Source: JBCCGE01 sp039029455
GTDB taxonomy: Bacteria; Pseudomonadota; Gammaproteobacteria; Arenicellales; Poriferihabitantaceae
DNA length: 19,135 bases
NCBI GenBank assembly: GCA_039029455.1
Contig: JBCCGE010000058.1
Coordinates: 1-19,135, forward strand
Reading direction: 5' to 3'
Made by a program: the position numbers and the translations under genes. Shown in pieces: positions 8,031 through 15,881 of the stretch (position 1 is its first letter; each line of letters opens with the position of its first letter). The notes under the pieces were generated by a model. It did no database searches. It saw nothing but the letters and a program-made list of their open reading frames with translations, and had not been told where the DNA came from.

Positions 8031-8951
8031 TTAGTAGTACAAAGATACAGCGTGCCTGGCCTCGGCAAAAAACAGCCAACGCTCGACAAAGAGACCTGCA
8101 AGCAATGCGAGGAACGCCATAGACAACAGCACCGCAGGTAAATTCGTAAGTGAAACTATGGCGGTCAGCATAACCGGGACCAGCGCGCCGAGCACCAGTG
8201 CGATGATCTTTAGCTTGTACGCGTGCTTCCGTCCGATTTGAAACACCATTTCCTTGGTCAGGTAATTCTCGCCGCTGTGGGGTTTTTCCAGTAGTCGAAC
8301 CGTGCCGATGTTGCCGAGGCCGGTGGCGGTGCCGGTGTCAGAACCGCGCCGCGCCAGAGAATTTTCTCCGTTTGCCGCTCTCCACCAGGCAATTTTTGTC
8401 CCCCATGAGAGCGCAAGCACAGTGACTAAAGTCAATCCCACCGTGTTATTCCCGCTGGTTGTCCAGTAGCCGAACATGGCAACGAGCAGCAGACCGCTGG
8501 TCGCGGCGAAAAGAAGATAACAAATGGGCGTTAAATGGTTATTCCACAAAGGCACCGTTTTCAACTGTGCATAAATCATTGAGGTGGTGAACACGGTCGC
8601 TACCGCACCCACAGAAATACCATAACCCAACCAGGGAATACGTGTACTCCAGAATACCCAAAGCAGGGTATAGACGCCAAACAGCGTTAACGTAATGACT
8701 GCGCAGACACCTTCACGAGACAGCCAGGATGATCGCCATTGACTAAATGCACGCCAGGCTCTCTCGGGATGGCCGAGATGAAATGTTGAAGACACGAGAC
8801 CGGCCACTGACAATCCGCCCCCAATGGCGGCCGCAATGAAAGCCGCCATACCGCCCTCCGGCATCGGCAGACCCAGACCAATCAGAGCGATGAATCCGAA
8901 GCCGGCACCGGAGGTGACGGTGAAAAAAATAACAGATATCGCTGGATGCAC
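8031..8951 (-). CDS. soeC: SoeC-type membrane anchor subunit (DmsC family)
   Basis: This 306-residue integral membrane protein of the DmsC family has about eight hydrophobic helices (roughly 5-27, 36-56, 82-101, 109-129, 141-161, 170-190, 248-268 and 271-291). It anchors the catalytic subunits to the cytoplasmic membrane and passes electrons to the quinone pool. The segment SSTFHLGHPERAWRAFSQWRSSWLSRE (54-80), carrying FHLGHPERAWRA, is characteristic of this family. The GTG start at 8951 shares its first base with the TAG stop of soeB (TAGTG), so the two are translationally coupled. Gene order A-B-C and the soluble subunits' lack of Tat signals point to the sulfite-oxidising Soe type rather than periplasmic DMSO reductase. 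Confidence 0.85.
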   Translation of the reverse strand: MHPAISVIFFTVTSGAGFGFIALIGLGLPMPEGGMAAFIAAAIGGGLSVAGLVSSTFHLGHPERAWRAFSQWRSSWLSREGVCAVITLTLFGVYTLLWVFWSTRIPWLGYGISVGAVATVFTTSMIYAQLKTVPLWNNHLTPICYLLFAATSGLLLVAMFGYWTTSGNNTVGLTLVTVLALSWGTKIAWWRAANGENSLARRGSDTGTATGLGNIGTVRLLEKPHSGENYLTKEMVFQIGRKHAYKLKIIALVLGALVPVMLTAIVSLTNLPAVLLSMAFLALLAGLFVERWLFFAEARHAVSLYY

Positions 8952-9691
8952 TACAAACTTTCCAGAGCTTTATCCAGCCAGCCCAGGAGGCCCTTGGCTT
9001 CCATATTTTTTTCTGCCATCACCTGGGGTTCGACGCTTGCGTGGGTTTTAGGACGCGGTGGAAGATACTTGTTCACCGGTTTGGTGCCCTGCTCGGGCAT
9101 TAGGTCCATACCACCGCGTTCTTTAACCAGCCTGGAAACATCGGAATCCGGGTCACCAAGATCACCGAAATGTCGTGCTTTCGCCGGGCAGGTTCTGACA
9201 CAGGCCGGGATCCGGTCTTCCTCCGGCAGGTTTTCATTGTAGACACGGTCCACGCACAGCGTGCATTTCTTCATCACGTTCTCTACCGGGTCCATCTCTC
9301 GTGCACCGTATGGACAAGACCACGCGCACAGTCCGCAACCGATGCATTTGTTCTCATCCACCAGAACGATGCCGTCTTCCGCGCGTTTATAACTCGCTCC
9401 GGTCGGACACACCGTGACGCAGGGTGCGTCTTCGCAGTGCAAACACGATTTTGGAAAGTGCACAATTTGCGCTGGCGCATCTTCGGGCGTGACCTCGAAC
9501 GTGTGGATTCTGTTAAGCCATGAGCCGACGGGTGACGCACCATAGGCGTCTTTGTCTGCCAGCGGAGCGCCGTAACCGCCGGTATTCCATTCCTTGCAGT
9601 TGACCACGCAGGCATGACAACCCACGCAGGTATCAAGATCGATCACAAGGCCGAGCTTTTTTTCGGAAGCAGGGGCGGGCAGACAGGTCAT
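8951..9691 (-). CDS. soeB: SoeB iron-sulfur subunit, four [4Fe-4S] clusters
   Basis: This 246-residue ferredoxin-like electron-transfer subunit carries sixteen cysteines in four binding sets: C22-x2-C25-x2-C28-x3-C32; C83-x2-C86-x4-C91-x3-C95; C116-x2-C119-x2-C122-x3-C126; and C143-x2-C146-x17-C164-x3-C168. All sets are complete. The N-terminus (LGLVIDLDTCVGCHACVV, then NCKEWNTGGYGAP) is the form I associate with SoeB. It should carry electrons from the molybdenum site of SoeA to SoeC in the membrane. There is no signal peptide, which fits a cytoplasm-facing complex. The ATG at 9691 is 1 nt after the soeA stop, and the stop overlaps the soeC start, so all three subunits are probably made from one message. 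Confidence 0.9.
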   Translation of the reverse strand: MTCLPAPASEKKLGLVIDLDTCVGCHACVVNCKEWNTGGYGAPLADKDAYGASPVGSWLNRIHTFEVTPEDAPAQIVHFPKSCLHCEDAPCVTVCPTGASYKRAEDGIVLVDENKCIGCGLCAWSCPYGAREMDPVENVMKKCTLCVDRVYNENLPEEDRIPACVRTCPAKARHFGDLGDPDSDVSRLVKERGGMDLMPEQGTKPVNKYLPPRPKTHASVEPQVMAEKNMEAKGLLGWLDKALESL

Positions 9692-9692
9692 T

Positions 9693-12600
9693 TCAATTCC
9701 ACTCCTTGCCGTACTCGATATTCACGGGAATGGACCGGGTTTTCTTCTGCTGAGTGAACTGCGGCAACGATGGACCGTCCTGCTCGTCCGCTTTACGGAT
9801 GTTGACGCGCAGATCAAACCAGGCCGCCTGTCCGGTCACCGGATCAGAATTCGACCAGCGCAGACCGTCTCCTTTTGGCGGTAACAGTTCATGGATCAGG
9901 TGATTGAGTAGGAACCCCTGCTTTGACTCGGGTGCTTCGGCATCCAGATTCCAGGCGCCTTTTCTCTTGCCGATGGCGTTCCACGTCCAGATGGTCTTCT
10001 CGTTCACCGCATCCATGCGCTTTACCGGGACCTTTATCGAGCTGTGGTGCGACGAAATAATGACCCAATCGCCGTCTTTAAGGTCGTGCTCGTCGCAAAT
10101 TTTGCCGGGCACGTAGAGTGGATTCGTGCCGTGTATCTGCCTAAGCCAGGCATTCTGCGAACCCCATGAATGGTACATCGCTGCGGGTCGCTGGGTGAGC
10201 GCATGATAGGGATACTGCTGTAAATCAATACCCTCACCTTCGAACGGCGGATACCAGATAGGCAGGGGATCGAAACAGTCCTTAATTCGTTGGCGATGCG
10301 TTTCGGGCGGCACGGGCTGCATTTTGCCGTCTGCGCAAAGCTGAAATTTTGCCAGCGCTTCGTTGTATAAGTTAAATACGTTTTCGACGGGGCCGTCCTG
10401 GAGTCCCTTTTCTGTTGCCCAATCCTGCCAGTGCTTGTTCGCGTGTTTGAAATAATGCGCTTCCTTGGGTACGTGCACTTCGCAAAACCCACCATTTTCA
10501 ATGTACTTCTGAATCTGATTCGGATTTGGTGCGCCCCTGCCGTGACATTCACCTTCCGCACCGCGCCAGCCTGAGAGCGGACCTACGCCCGGCTTGCGCT
10601 CGTGATGGGTGATGTAATCCGCATAGTCTTTATATTTTGGCGAACCGTCGTCATTGACCATTCCGGGTAAGCCCAATCGGCCTCCGAGTTCGATCAGAAC
10701 TGATTGAAAACCTCTTACGTCTCTGCCTTCTGCCTGGGTGGCGGGATCGACCACCGGCCAGCGGATGGAATCCGCCATGGCCTCTGGTTCACAAATAGGT
10801 CGATCGAGCAGTGAGATACAGTCGTGTCGCTCCAGGTAGGTGGTGTCAGGCAGAACGAGGTCCGCATACGCGACCATCTCGGAAGAGTACGCGTCGGAGT
10901 AGATGATCTTTGGAATAACGTATTCGCCGTCGTCATTTTTGGCCTCCAGCATTTCCATAACCCCTCTGGAATTCATCGATGAATTCCAGGACATGTTTGC
11001 CATGTACATGAACATCACATCAATATGATATGGATCTCCCGCATAGGCGTTAGAGATCACCATATGCATCAGACCGTGGGCGGAAAGCGGTGCGTCCCAT
11101 GAGTAAGCACGATCGATTCGCTGGGGTGTGACGCCGTCATCTTCCAGCAAAAGATCTTCAGGTCCACGCGGGATACCAAGAGGCGGACCCGCCAGTGGCT
11201 CGCCGGGCTTAGCGTTGCCGTGGGGTTTGGGCTGGGCGTGAACAGGTCGCGGGTAGGGCGGTTTGAACCGGAAGCCGCCAGGACAATCGATTGAACCCAG
11301 TAGTATCTGCAATAGATGAAGTGCACGACAGGTCTGGAATCCATTGGAATGCGCGGAAATTCCTCGCATGGCGTGGAATGAAACAGGGCGACCGATCATT
11401 TTTTCATGCCGCTCTCCTTTCATATCGGTCCAGGGTTGGTCGATAACAATCTCTTTATCGAACGCCGCCACCGCGAGTTCCTGGGCAATGCGCCTTAATT
11501 GCGATACCGGCACGCCCGTCGTGTCGGTGACTGATTCAGGGGAGTACTCGCTGGACAGATATTTTTCTGCAAGGATCTGGAATACGGGGCGAGCAATCTT
11601 TCCCGGAGATATTTCATACTCGCCTTTGAGCGCGGGCTTAACCCCAGCGCCGCTGTATTTGACCAGTTTGTTTTCGTGTCGGTCGTAAACCAGCGCATCG
11701 CCATCCTCATCTCGTGCAAACAGGCCGTTGTCATCGCCGTCCGCGTTGTCGATAACCAGCCAGGACGCATTGGTGTATCGAATCAGATAGTCGAGATCCA
11801 CCTTGCCCATTTTGAGCAGTTCGTGGATCAACGCCAGAATAAACAGGCCGTCGGTGCCCGGTGTGATTCCGACCCATTCATCGGCAATCGCGTTGTAACC
11901 CGTTCTGACCGGATTAACGCCAATAATCTTTTTTTCACGCCGTTTCAGTTCCGCAAGCCCAAGTTTAATCGGATTTGAATCGTGGTCCTCGGCTACGCCA
12001 AATATCATGAACAATTCAGACTTCGACCAGTCCGGCGAACCAAATTCCCAGAACGCGCCACCAAAGGTATATATCCCTCCCGCCGCCATATTCACCGAAC
12101 AGAAGCCACCGTGAGCCGCAAAGTTCGGGGTTCCATAGGCCTGTGCCCACCACCCTGTCAGTGACTGACTCTGATCGCGACCGGTGAAGAATGCGAGTTT
12201 TCTTGGGTCAGCTTTTCGAGGCCCGGACAGCCACTCGGTGGCCAGTTGAAGTGCTTCTTCCCATTCAATCTCTTCAAACTCCGCTTTGCCGCGTTCGCCT
12301 ACACGTTTTAGTGGCTTTTGCAGTCTCGCCGGGGAGTAGTGCTGCATGATTCCGGCAGAACCTTTTGCACAAAGCACGCCTTTGTTGATCGGGTGCGCCC
12401 TGTTTCCCTCTATGTATCGAACCTTAGGCTGCCCGTTTTCTCCATCACGAAGGTGGACATTGATTCCGCATCGACAGGCACACATGTAGCAAGTGGTTCT
12501 TCTGACCTCGTCAGAAACATGGGGAGATGTATCGAGATCCCGCTCCTGACCGGGTGTGAATTTCCTGAGAACATCGCCACGTGAAGCGATGTCATCACTT

Positions 12601-12695
12601 TTTTCCTTGCCATTTTCGAACGGATCATTCGTTCTGAAAAAACTGCGTTGAAACAGCTCGACAAAAGGCTGTTTTTTAATGCCAAGAACGCTCAA
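9693..12695 (-). CDS. soeA: SoeA catalytic subunit, molybdopterin sulfite dehydrogenase
   Basis: This 1000-residue molybdopterin oxidoreductase of the DMSO-reductase superfamily is predicted to oxidise sulfite to sulfate in the cytoplasm with two molybdopterin guanine dinucleotides. A [4Fe-4S] cluster is bound by C69-x2-C72-x3-C76-x32-C109. The Mo ligand is probably Cys199 in AAHGGFCSVNMAAGG. Further superfamily marks are MRGISAHSNG, ADLVLPDTTYLERHDC and, in the C-terminal cofactor-binding domain, LTQRPAAMYHSWGSQNAWLRQI. No twin-arginine signal is present, which separates it from the exported polysulfide, thiosulfate and DMSO reductases of similar build. The start is TTG at 12695: an in-frame TGA lies just upstream and no ATG occurs before the cluster. 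It is followed by soeB after 1 nt. Polysulfide or thiosulfate reductase activity is the main alternative. No TorD-like chaperone is in the window. Confidence 0.88.
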   Translation of the reverse strand: MSVLGIKKQPFVELFQRSFFRTNDPFENGKEKSDDIASRGDVLRKFTPGQERDLDTSPHVSDEVRRTTCYMCACRCGINVHLRDGENGQPKVRYIEGNRAHPINKGVLCAKGSAGIMQHYSPARLQKPLKRVGERGKAEFEEIEWEEALQLATEWLSGPRKADPRKLAFFTGRDQSQSLTGWWAQAYGTPNFAAHGGFCSVNMAAGGIYTFGGAFWEFGSPDWSKSELFMIFGVAEDHDSNPIKLGLAELKRREKKIIGVNPVRTGYNAIADEWVGITPGTDGLFILALIHELLKMGKVDLDYLIRYTNASWLVIDNADGDDNGLFARDEDGDALVYDRHENKLVKYSGAGVKPALKGEYEISPGKIARPVFQILAEKYLSSEYSPESVTDTTGVPVSQLRRIAQELAVAAFDKEIVIDQPWTDMKGERHEKMIGRPVSFHAMRGISAHSNGFQTCRALHLLQILLGSIDCPGGFRFKPPYPRPVHAQPKPHGNAKPGEPLAGPPLGIPRGPEDLLLEDDGVTPQRIDRAYSWDAPLSAHGLMHMVISNAYAGDPYHIDVMFMYMANMSWNSSMNSRGVMEMLEAKNDDGEYVIPKIIYSDAYSSEMVAYADLVLPDTTYLERHDCISLLDRPICEPEAMADSIRWPVVDPATQAEGRDVRGFQSVLIELGGRLGLPGMVNDDGSPKYKDYADYITHHERKPGVGPLSGWRGAEGECHGRGAPNPNQIQKYIENGGFCEVHVPKEAHYFKHANKHWQDWATEKGLQDGPVENVFNLYNEALAKFQLCADGKMQPVPPETHRQRIKDCFDPLPIWYPPFEGEGIDLQQYPYHALTQRPAAMYHSWGSQNAWLRQIHGTNPLYVPGKICDEHDLKDGDWVIISSHHSSIKVPVKRMDAVNEKTIWTWNAIGKRKGAWNLDAEAPESKQGFLLNHLIHELLPPKGDGLRWSNSDPVTGQAAWFDLRVNIRKADEQDGPSLPQFTQQKKTRSIPVNIEYGKEWN

Positions 12696-12718
12696 GTGAA
12701 TCGCCTCGATTCACTTGA
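12692..12718 (-). promoter_or_regulatory. Perfect 12-bp inverted repeat over the soeA start site
   Basis: TCAAGTGAATCG and CGATTCACTTGA are exact reverse complements separated by 3 nt. In the soeA transcript the 5' arm comes first, the AGG of the Shine-Dalgarno GAGG forms the loop, and the TTG start (12695-12693) sits inside the 3' arm. The stem would pair the start codon and expose only the loop, so it could hold back initiation until opened by a protein, temperature or upstream translation. In DNA it could equally be a palindromic operator just before the gene. The repeat is seen directly; the role is inference. Confidence 0.6.
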
Positions 12719-13268
12719 AAACAACTTCAGGAAATATTGGTCTCGACCCATTGATATTAACTGCAGTTTTTAAACGTATCGTCTTTTCTGTGGGGTGAAA
12801 AATTGCGCCAGATAAATGACCGGGCCAGACAATCACGACCGATACAGCGTTGTGATAACTGGAGGGAGAAGAACAAATTTGATCGCTGCGGTGCTAACCG
12901 TCGCTAATCAGAATCGATGTCGAATGTCCCGAACAGCTCTTTCTGCGAGAAATGGTAACAAAGGACAGTGAATGGCCCGAGACAGAATTATCTATACTTG
13001 AATAAGCCGATCTTTAGGGGTCGATCGATATCCTGTCTGGTCAAGAAGAAATATTTTTATCCCTATTAAATCAACTTTTCAGATCGCTTCAATAAAGATG
13101 TTTTATTTTGCTTTGTTGATAAGTGTGGAGGGGTATACGTTTGATCTGAAAGTTCAGGCAGCACGGTGCAAAAGCAGTGTGTCTTTCAATGTGTCTTTGA
13201 TCTTTTGGAGATGCCAACCGTGGCTCTGTGAATTGAATCGCGAGAAACAGTCTCAATTTTTTTAATGC
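12719..13268. other. 550-bp intergenic region upstream of soeA
   Basis: No gene could be supported here. It should contain the soeA promoter on the minus strand. AT-rich sequence at 12752-12780 (minus strand TTTAAAAACTGCAGTTAATA), including a perfect AACTGCAGTT palindrome at 12759-12768, is a candidate, but no clean -35/-10 pair was found. A run of seven T at 13257-13263 follows a very short GAGA-aacag-TCTC stem and is not a convincing terminator. The right end is the 3' flank of the small minus-strand gene at 13269. Confidence 0.4.
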
Positions 13269-13697
13269 TCAAATCGCCTCAACGGGGTCTTTTTCCGGAT
13301 GGGTTCTGTTGTGAACGCTTGCCCACCAGTTTCGAATATCTCTGAGCGTCAGGTCAGGATTAAACTCACCGTTTTTGGTAAACGCATGCAAATTGCAGAA
13401 CATGTACATCCCGCCATTGTTGCCCCAGAGGTTTGAATTACTGCGTGCCCAGTCTTCAAGCGCTCTGACTGTGTCAAACCCGAGGTCTCTTGCCATCAAA
13501 CCGGCACCTTCCGTATAGTCGTCATAACCCTGTTTGGCTGAAACTGCGTACCAGCCGCCGTGACACATCGGTGAGCCACATTCGGGGTCTATAATCCTTT
13601 CCCGCATCTTCATATGTCCCTTAAACGTCGCACGCGGCAGTACTCTGTCAAAGTTGCTTATGACCGTCTTGATCTGGGTCGAACTCGGGTTTTTCAC
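13269..13697 (-). CDS. Unrecognised 142-aa protein with a CxxxxCH motif
   Basis: No family was recognised. The GTG at 13697 was chosen as start because AGAGGG lies 6 nt upstream. The frame is open 64 codons further up, but that part is basic and Cys-rich with no protein-like pattern, and it overlaps the likely promoter region. Residues 36-50 (IDPECGSPMCHGGWY) hold Cys40, Cys45 and His46, and FCNLHAF (100-106) adds Cys101 and His104; together these could bind a metal. Between them are GAGLMARDLGF (64-74) and LEDWARSNSNLWGNNGG (80-96), rich in Trp, Asn and Gly. There is no signal peptide or membrane segment. The ordered composition argues for a real, conserved gene. It lies upstream of soeA on the same strand but 573 bp away, so it is probably a separate unit. 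Confidence 0.65.
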   Translation of the reverse strand: MKNPSSTQIKTVISNFDRVLPRATFKGHMKMRERIIDPECGSPMCHGGWYAVSAKQGYDDYTEGAGLMARDLGFDTVRALEDWARSNSNLWGNNGGMYMFCNLHAFTKNGEFNPDLTLRDIRNWWASVHNRTHPEKDPVEAI

Positions 13698-14111
13698 GTT
13701 TGCCCTCTTAAGATATCTGGGTGTGTTTTGGGTTCGTTTAATGGCGCGGATTCTACAGTATTGCCAACAAGCTGATTTCACGTTTACAACGCAGCGAACG
13801 CAGAAAAAGCTGAATGTGCGCAGAGTCGACAGGTTGTATCGTAGCTGAATGCGCTTGCAGCCAAAATCTCTTGAGGAACTGTGAATCATTGCAGTTTCAT
13901 CAGAATTTAACTCAGATGGATTGTATAAAGGTGCAAAAAATTTAGACTCGGTCTTGATCGAAATCTTTCCGAATCACCAACACCGCGATATTTGTGTCGA
14001 TTGCATCAAATAGGGCATAAAACCGATTTGTTAAATTGGATAGTCAAAATAATTTAAGATGGCTATACTCGTTATGTTGTATCCAAATTTTTCATTAGTG
14101 AGGTTATTGAA
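13698..14111. other. Divergent intergenic region
   Basis: These 414 bp separate the minus-strand gene starting at 13697 from the plus-strand exported-protein gene starting at 14112. No gene is supported. The right part is AT-rich and carries a promoter candidate for the 14112 gene at 14041-14069. Confidence 0.4.
14041..14069 (+). promoter_or_regulatory. Candidate sigma-70 promoter for the 14112 gene
   Basis: TAGTCA (14041-14046) and TATACT (14064-14069) are 17 bp apart. They match the -35 consensus at four of six and the -10 consensus at five of six positions, in AT-rich DNA. Initiation would fall at about 14076, giving a leader of about 35 nt before the GTG at 14112. Assigned by eye only. 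Confidence 0.35.
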
Positions 14112-14753
14112 GTGAAGGACAAAGACGAAATTATTGGTGCCTCGGAACAAGTGGCAGATTCAAAACGTAAAACTCTTAAAGGCCTGGTTTTGGGAGCCGG
14201 TGTTGCCGGTTTAGCGGTTCCTTCGGAGTGGGCCAAACCCATCGTTTCCGGAGTGACACTTCCCGCCCATGCGGCGACCACAGACTCAGACGGCGAAGGC
14301 GGCAGTGGTACGGATGTGACTACCACCGAGCCTCCGCTTCCAACAGAGTTTGTCGGTGACTTTGACGAAATACTGGTGCTCCGTCGAGATTCCAAACATG
14401 AGAGCGGTGAATCCATGCTCGCCAAAGCCGGGAAGTCGGTTGCTGATTCGCTGGCGCCCTCGGCGCACGCAGGCGAGATATCTACGCACATCTGTATCAC
14501 CGTCAATGGCGATCAGTTTTCTGCGTCGTTTCAGGAGGATTTTCAGTACTTTACACTGGACGGGACTGTGGGTGATGCAATTGCACCGATGAACAACGAA
14601 TGTAACAAGACATTTTCGGGTGTAGATCTAGCTGTTAATAGTATTAGTGCAACAGGGGCAAGCGTCACCATAACGGCGAACCGAACAGAAGAACTGACGA
14701 AAAATATTATGCCGGGAACGTGTAACTTCATATTTTTCTGCGGTGGGTCTTAG
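14112..14753 (+). CDS. Exported protein of the W-x-KP/LPAHA family
   Basis: This 213-residue protein is paralogous in its signal region to those at 2938-3585 and 595-817. It has basic residues (SKRKTLKG, 17-24), a hydrophobic stretch (LVLGAGVAGLAV), then EWAKPIVSGVTLPAHAATTDS (W40, K42, P43, LPAHA 50-54), with predicted cleavage after AHA. KRK replaces a strict twin arginine, so Sec or Tat export is open. A Gly/Thr/Pro linker follows, and after it a domain unlike that of the 2938 protein. A second AHA lies at 118-120. Cysteines at 128, 164, 204 and 210 suggest two disulfides. The start is GTG at 14112, with GAGG about 8 nt upstream within a GTGAGG element. An intrinsic terminator follows about 100 nt after the stop, so it is probably transcribed alone. 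Function unknown. Confidence 0.75.
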   Translation: MKDKDEIIGASEQVADSKRKTLKGLVLGAGVAGLAVPSEWAKPIVSGVTLPAHAATTDSDGEGGSGTDVTTTEPPLPTEFVGDFDEILVLRRDSKHESGESMLAKAGKSVADSLAPSAHAGEISTHICITVNGDQFSASFQEDFQYFTLDGTVGDAIAPMNNECNKTFSGVDLAVNSISATGASVTITANRTEELTKNIMPGTCNFIFFCGGS

Positions 14754-14850
14754 TAGTTAGAGGTCAGCCCGGGCATTGATTCACGATCTTAGGCAATTGT
14801 TCCTCGACTTTGATTGACTGATTTGACTCTGTCGTAATGGAACCTTCATC

Positions 14851-14890
14851 TGGCGTTTGAAGACAGTGTTCTCAAACGCCATTTTGTTCT
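14851..14890 (+). terminator. Rho-independent terminator
   Basis: TGGCGTTTGA and TCAAACGCCA form a perfect 10-bp stem (14851-14860 with 14872-14881) around an 11-nt loop, followed by TTTTGTTCT on the plus strand. It ends transcription of the exported-protein gene at 14112-14753 and separates it from the glycosyltransferases downstream. Confidence 0.8.
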
Positions 14891-15188
14891 TAGTTGTCTT
14901 GAAATATTAAGAGTCATCTTGTTTGGATTGTTCCCTGGAATTACGATAGTCCCGCGAGACATGCTCTTTGCCTGTCAATCGTTTGTGATAGGAACTCATC
15001 GTCAATCTGTCGCTTGGGCTGAAAGCCTTTGTTGGCTTTGATCCATCGTGATCTCTGTTGGACTGCTTAGTTCTCGTGCCAGTCAATTGTTAATTGCATT
15101 TTTGATTCAGTCTGTACAAAAGCCGAATAGGATTCCTTGATTAACACCGTGTAAGCGCTGGTAATCTGTAAATAGGCCCGTCCAGTCT
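14891..15188. other. Intergenic region with a possible decayed minus-strand ORF
   Basis: No intact gene is present. On the minus strand an ATG at 15099 opens a frame reading MQLTIDWHEN, then TAA (15069-15067). The same frame continues as WIKANKGFQPKRQIDDEFL to a TAA at 14943-14941. It could be a 53-codon gene with one nonsense codon, but no family was recognised and the frame could be chance. The promoter of the downstream glycosyltransferases must also lie here; none was identified. Confidence 0.25.
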
Positions 15189-15860
15189 ATGTTGGTAAGA
15201 ACACTTCACCAGATGAATCACTCATTAGACGCGAGTGTTGAACCTTCCAGAGACAGTTTTCTTCGGCACCATCCTGAATGGAAATACTGTTTCTGGGACG
15301 ATGCCGCCTGTGAGTTACTGATTCAGCAGGAATACCCCGATTTTCTTGATTGTTGGATCAACTTGCGTCCGGAAATCAAGAAATGGGATGTGGCCCGAGT
15401 CCTGATCCTGCATGCGAGAGGCGGTCTCTACGCTGATATCGACGTTGTATTTCACAGGAACCTGGAAGATATATTCGATCCAGAAAGGAAGCTAATATTT
15501 CGCAGTCCTGTGAAGCGATCCGATGGCAGGGTGACCGATATAAAAAATCATTTTATTTACAGTCGAAAAGGTGTTGATATATGGGAGAGGTTTCTGGCTT
15601 ATGTCAGGGACTACCCGGTGGATTCGAATCAGGCTTTGGCGAATAGTGTCATTCCCCATACCGGTGGTAGGGCGTTAGGTGCAGTAGTCGCTGACAGTCT
15701 GGAGTCGGCAGTGCTTGTTGAGAGCGATATTCAGTTTCTTCCCCATAAATACGTCATTAATCATAATTTCAGATACGAGGAAAAAGCGGAGGGATTTTCT
15801 CAGGATATGCTGTACGCAGAACATCATTGCCACGGCTCGTGGCTGGTTTCGCAGGAATAG
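15189..15860 (+). CDS. DXD-motif glycosyltransferase (GT32/Gly_transf_sug-like)
   Basis: This 223-residue cytoplasmic glycosyltransferase resembles the sugar-binding DXD family related to yeast Och1. The N-terminus RTLHQMNHSLDASVEPSRDS corresponds to the IPKIIHQ-type start of that family. FLRHHPEWKYCFWDD (24-38) is its typical next strand. KWDVARVLILHARGGLYADI (65-84) with Asp83 and Asp85 forms the nucleotide-sugar and metal-binding motif. The ATG at 15189 is the first possible start after an in-frame stop, though no good Shine-Dalgarno is seen. The next glycosyltransferase begins 21 nt after its stop, indicating an operon. It probably adds a sugar to a surface polysaccharide or glycolipid; donor and acceptor are unknown. 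Confidence 0.85.
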   Translation: MLVRTLHQMNHSLDASVEPSRDSFLRHHPEWKYCFWDDAACELLIQQEYPDFLDCWINLRPEIKKWDVARVLILHARGGLYADIDVVFHRNLEDIFDPERKLIFRSPVKRSDGRVTDIKNHFIYSRKGVDIWERFLAYVRDYPVDSNQALANSVIPHTGGRALGAVVADSLESAVLVESDIQFLPHKYVINHNFRYEEKAEGFSQDMLYAEHHCHGSWLVSQE

Positions 15861-15881
15861 CCACCAAAATCGGTTTCCGCT

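Noticed and set aside
13098..13265. 55-codon plus-strand frame starting MFYFALLISVEGYTF
   Set aside because: No Shine-Dalgarno, AT-driven composition and no recognisable features; more likely chance.
13698..13889. 64-codon N-terminal extension of the 13269-13697 gene from an ATG at 13889
   Set aside because: The sequence is basic and irregular, no ribosome binding site precedes it, and GTG 13697 has AGAGGG at good spacing.
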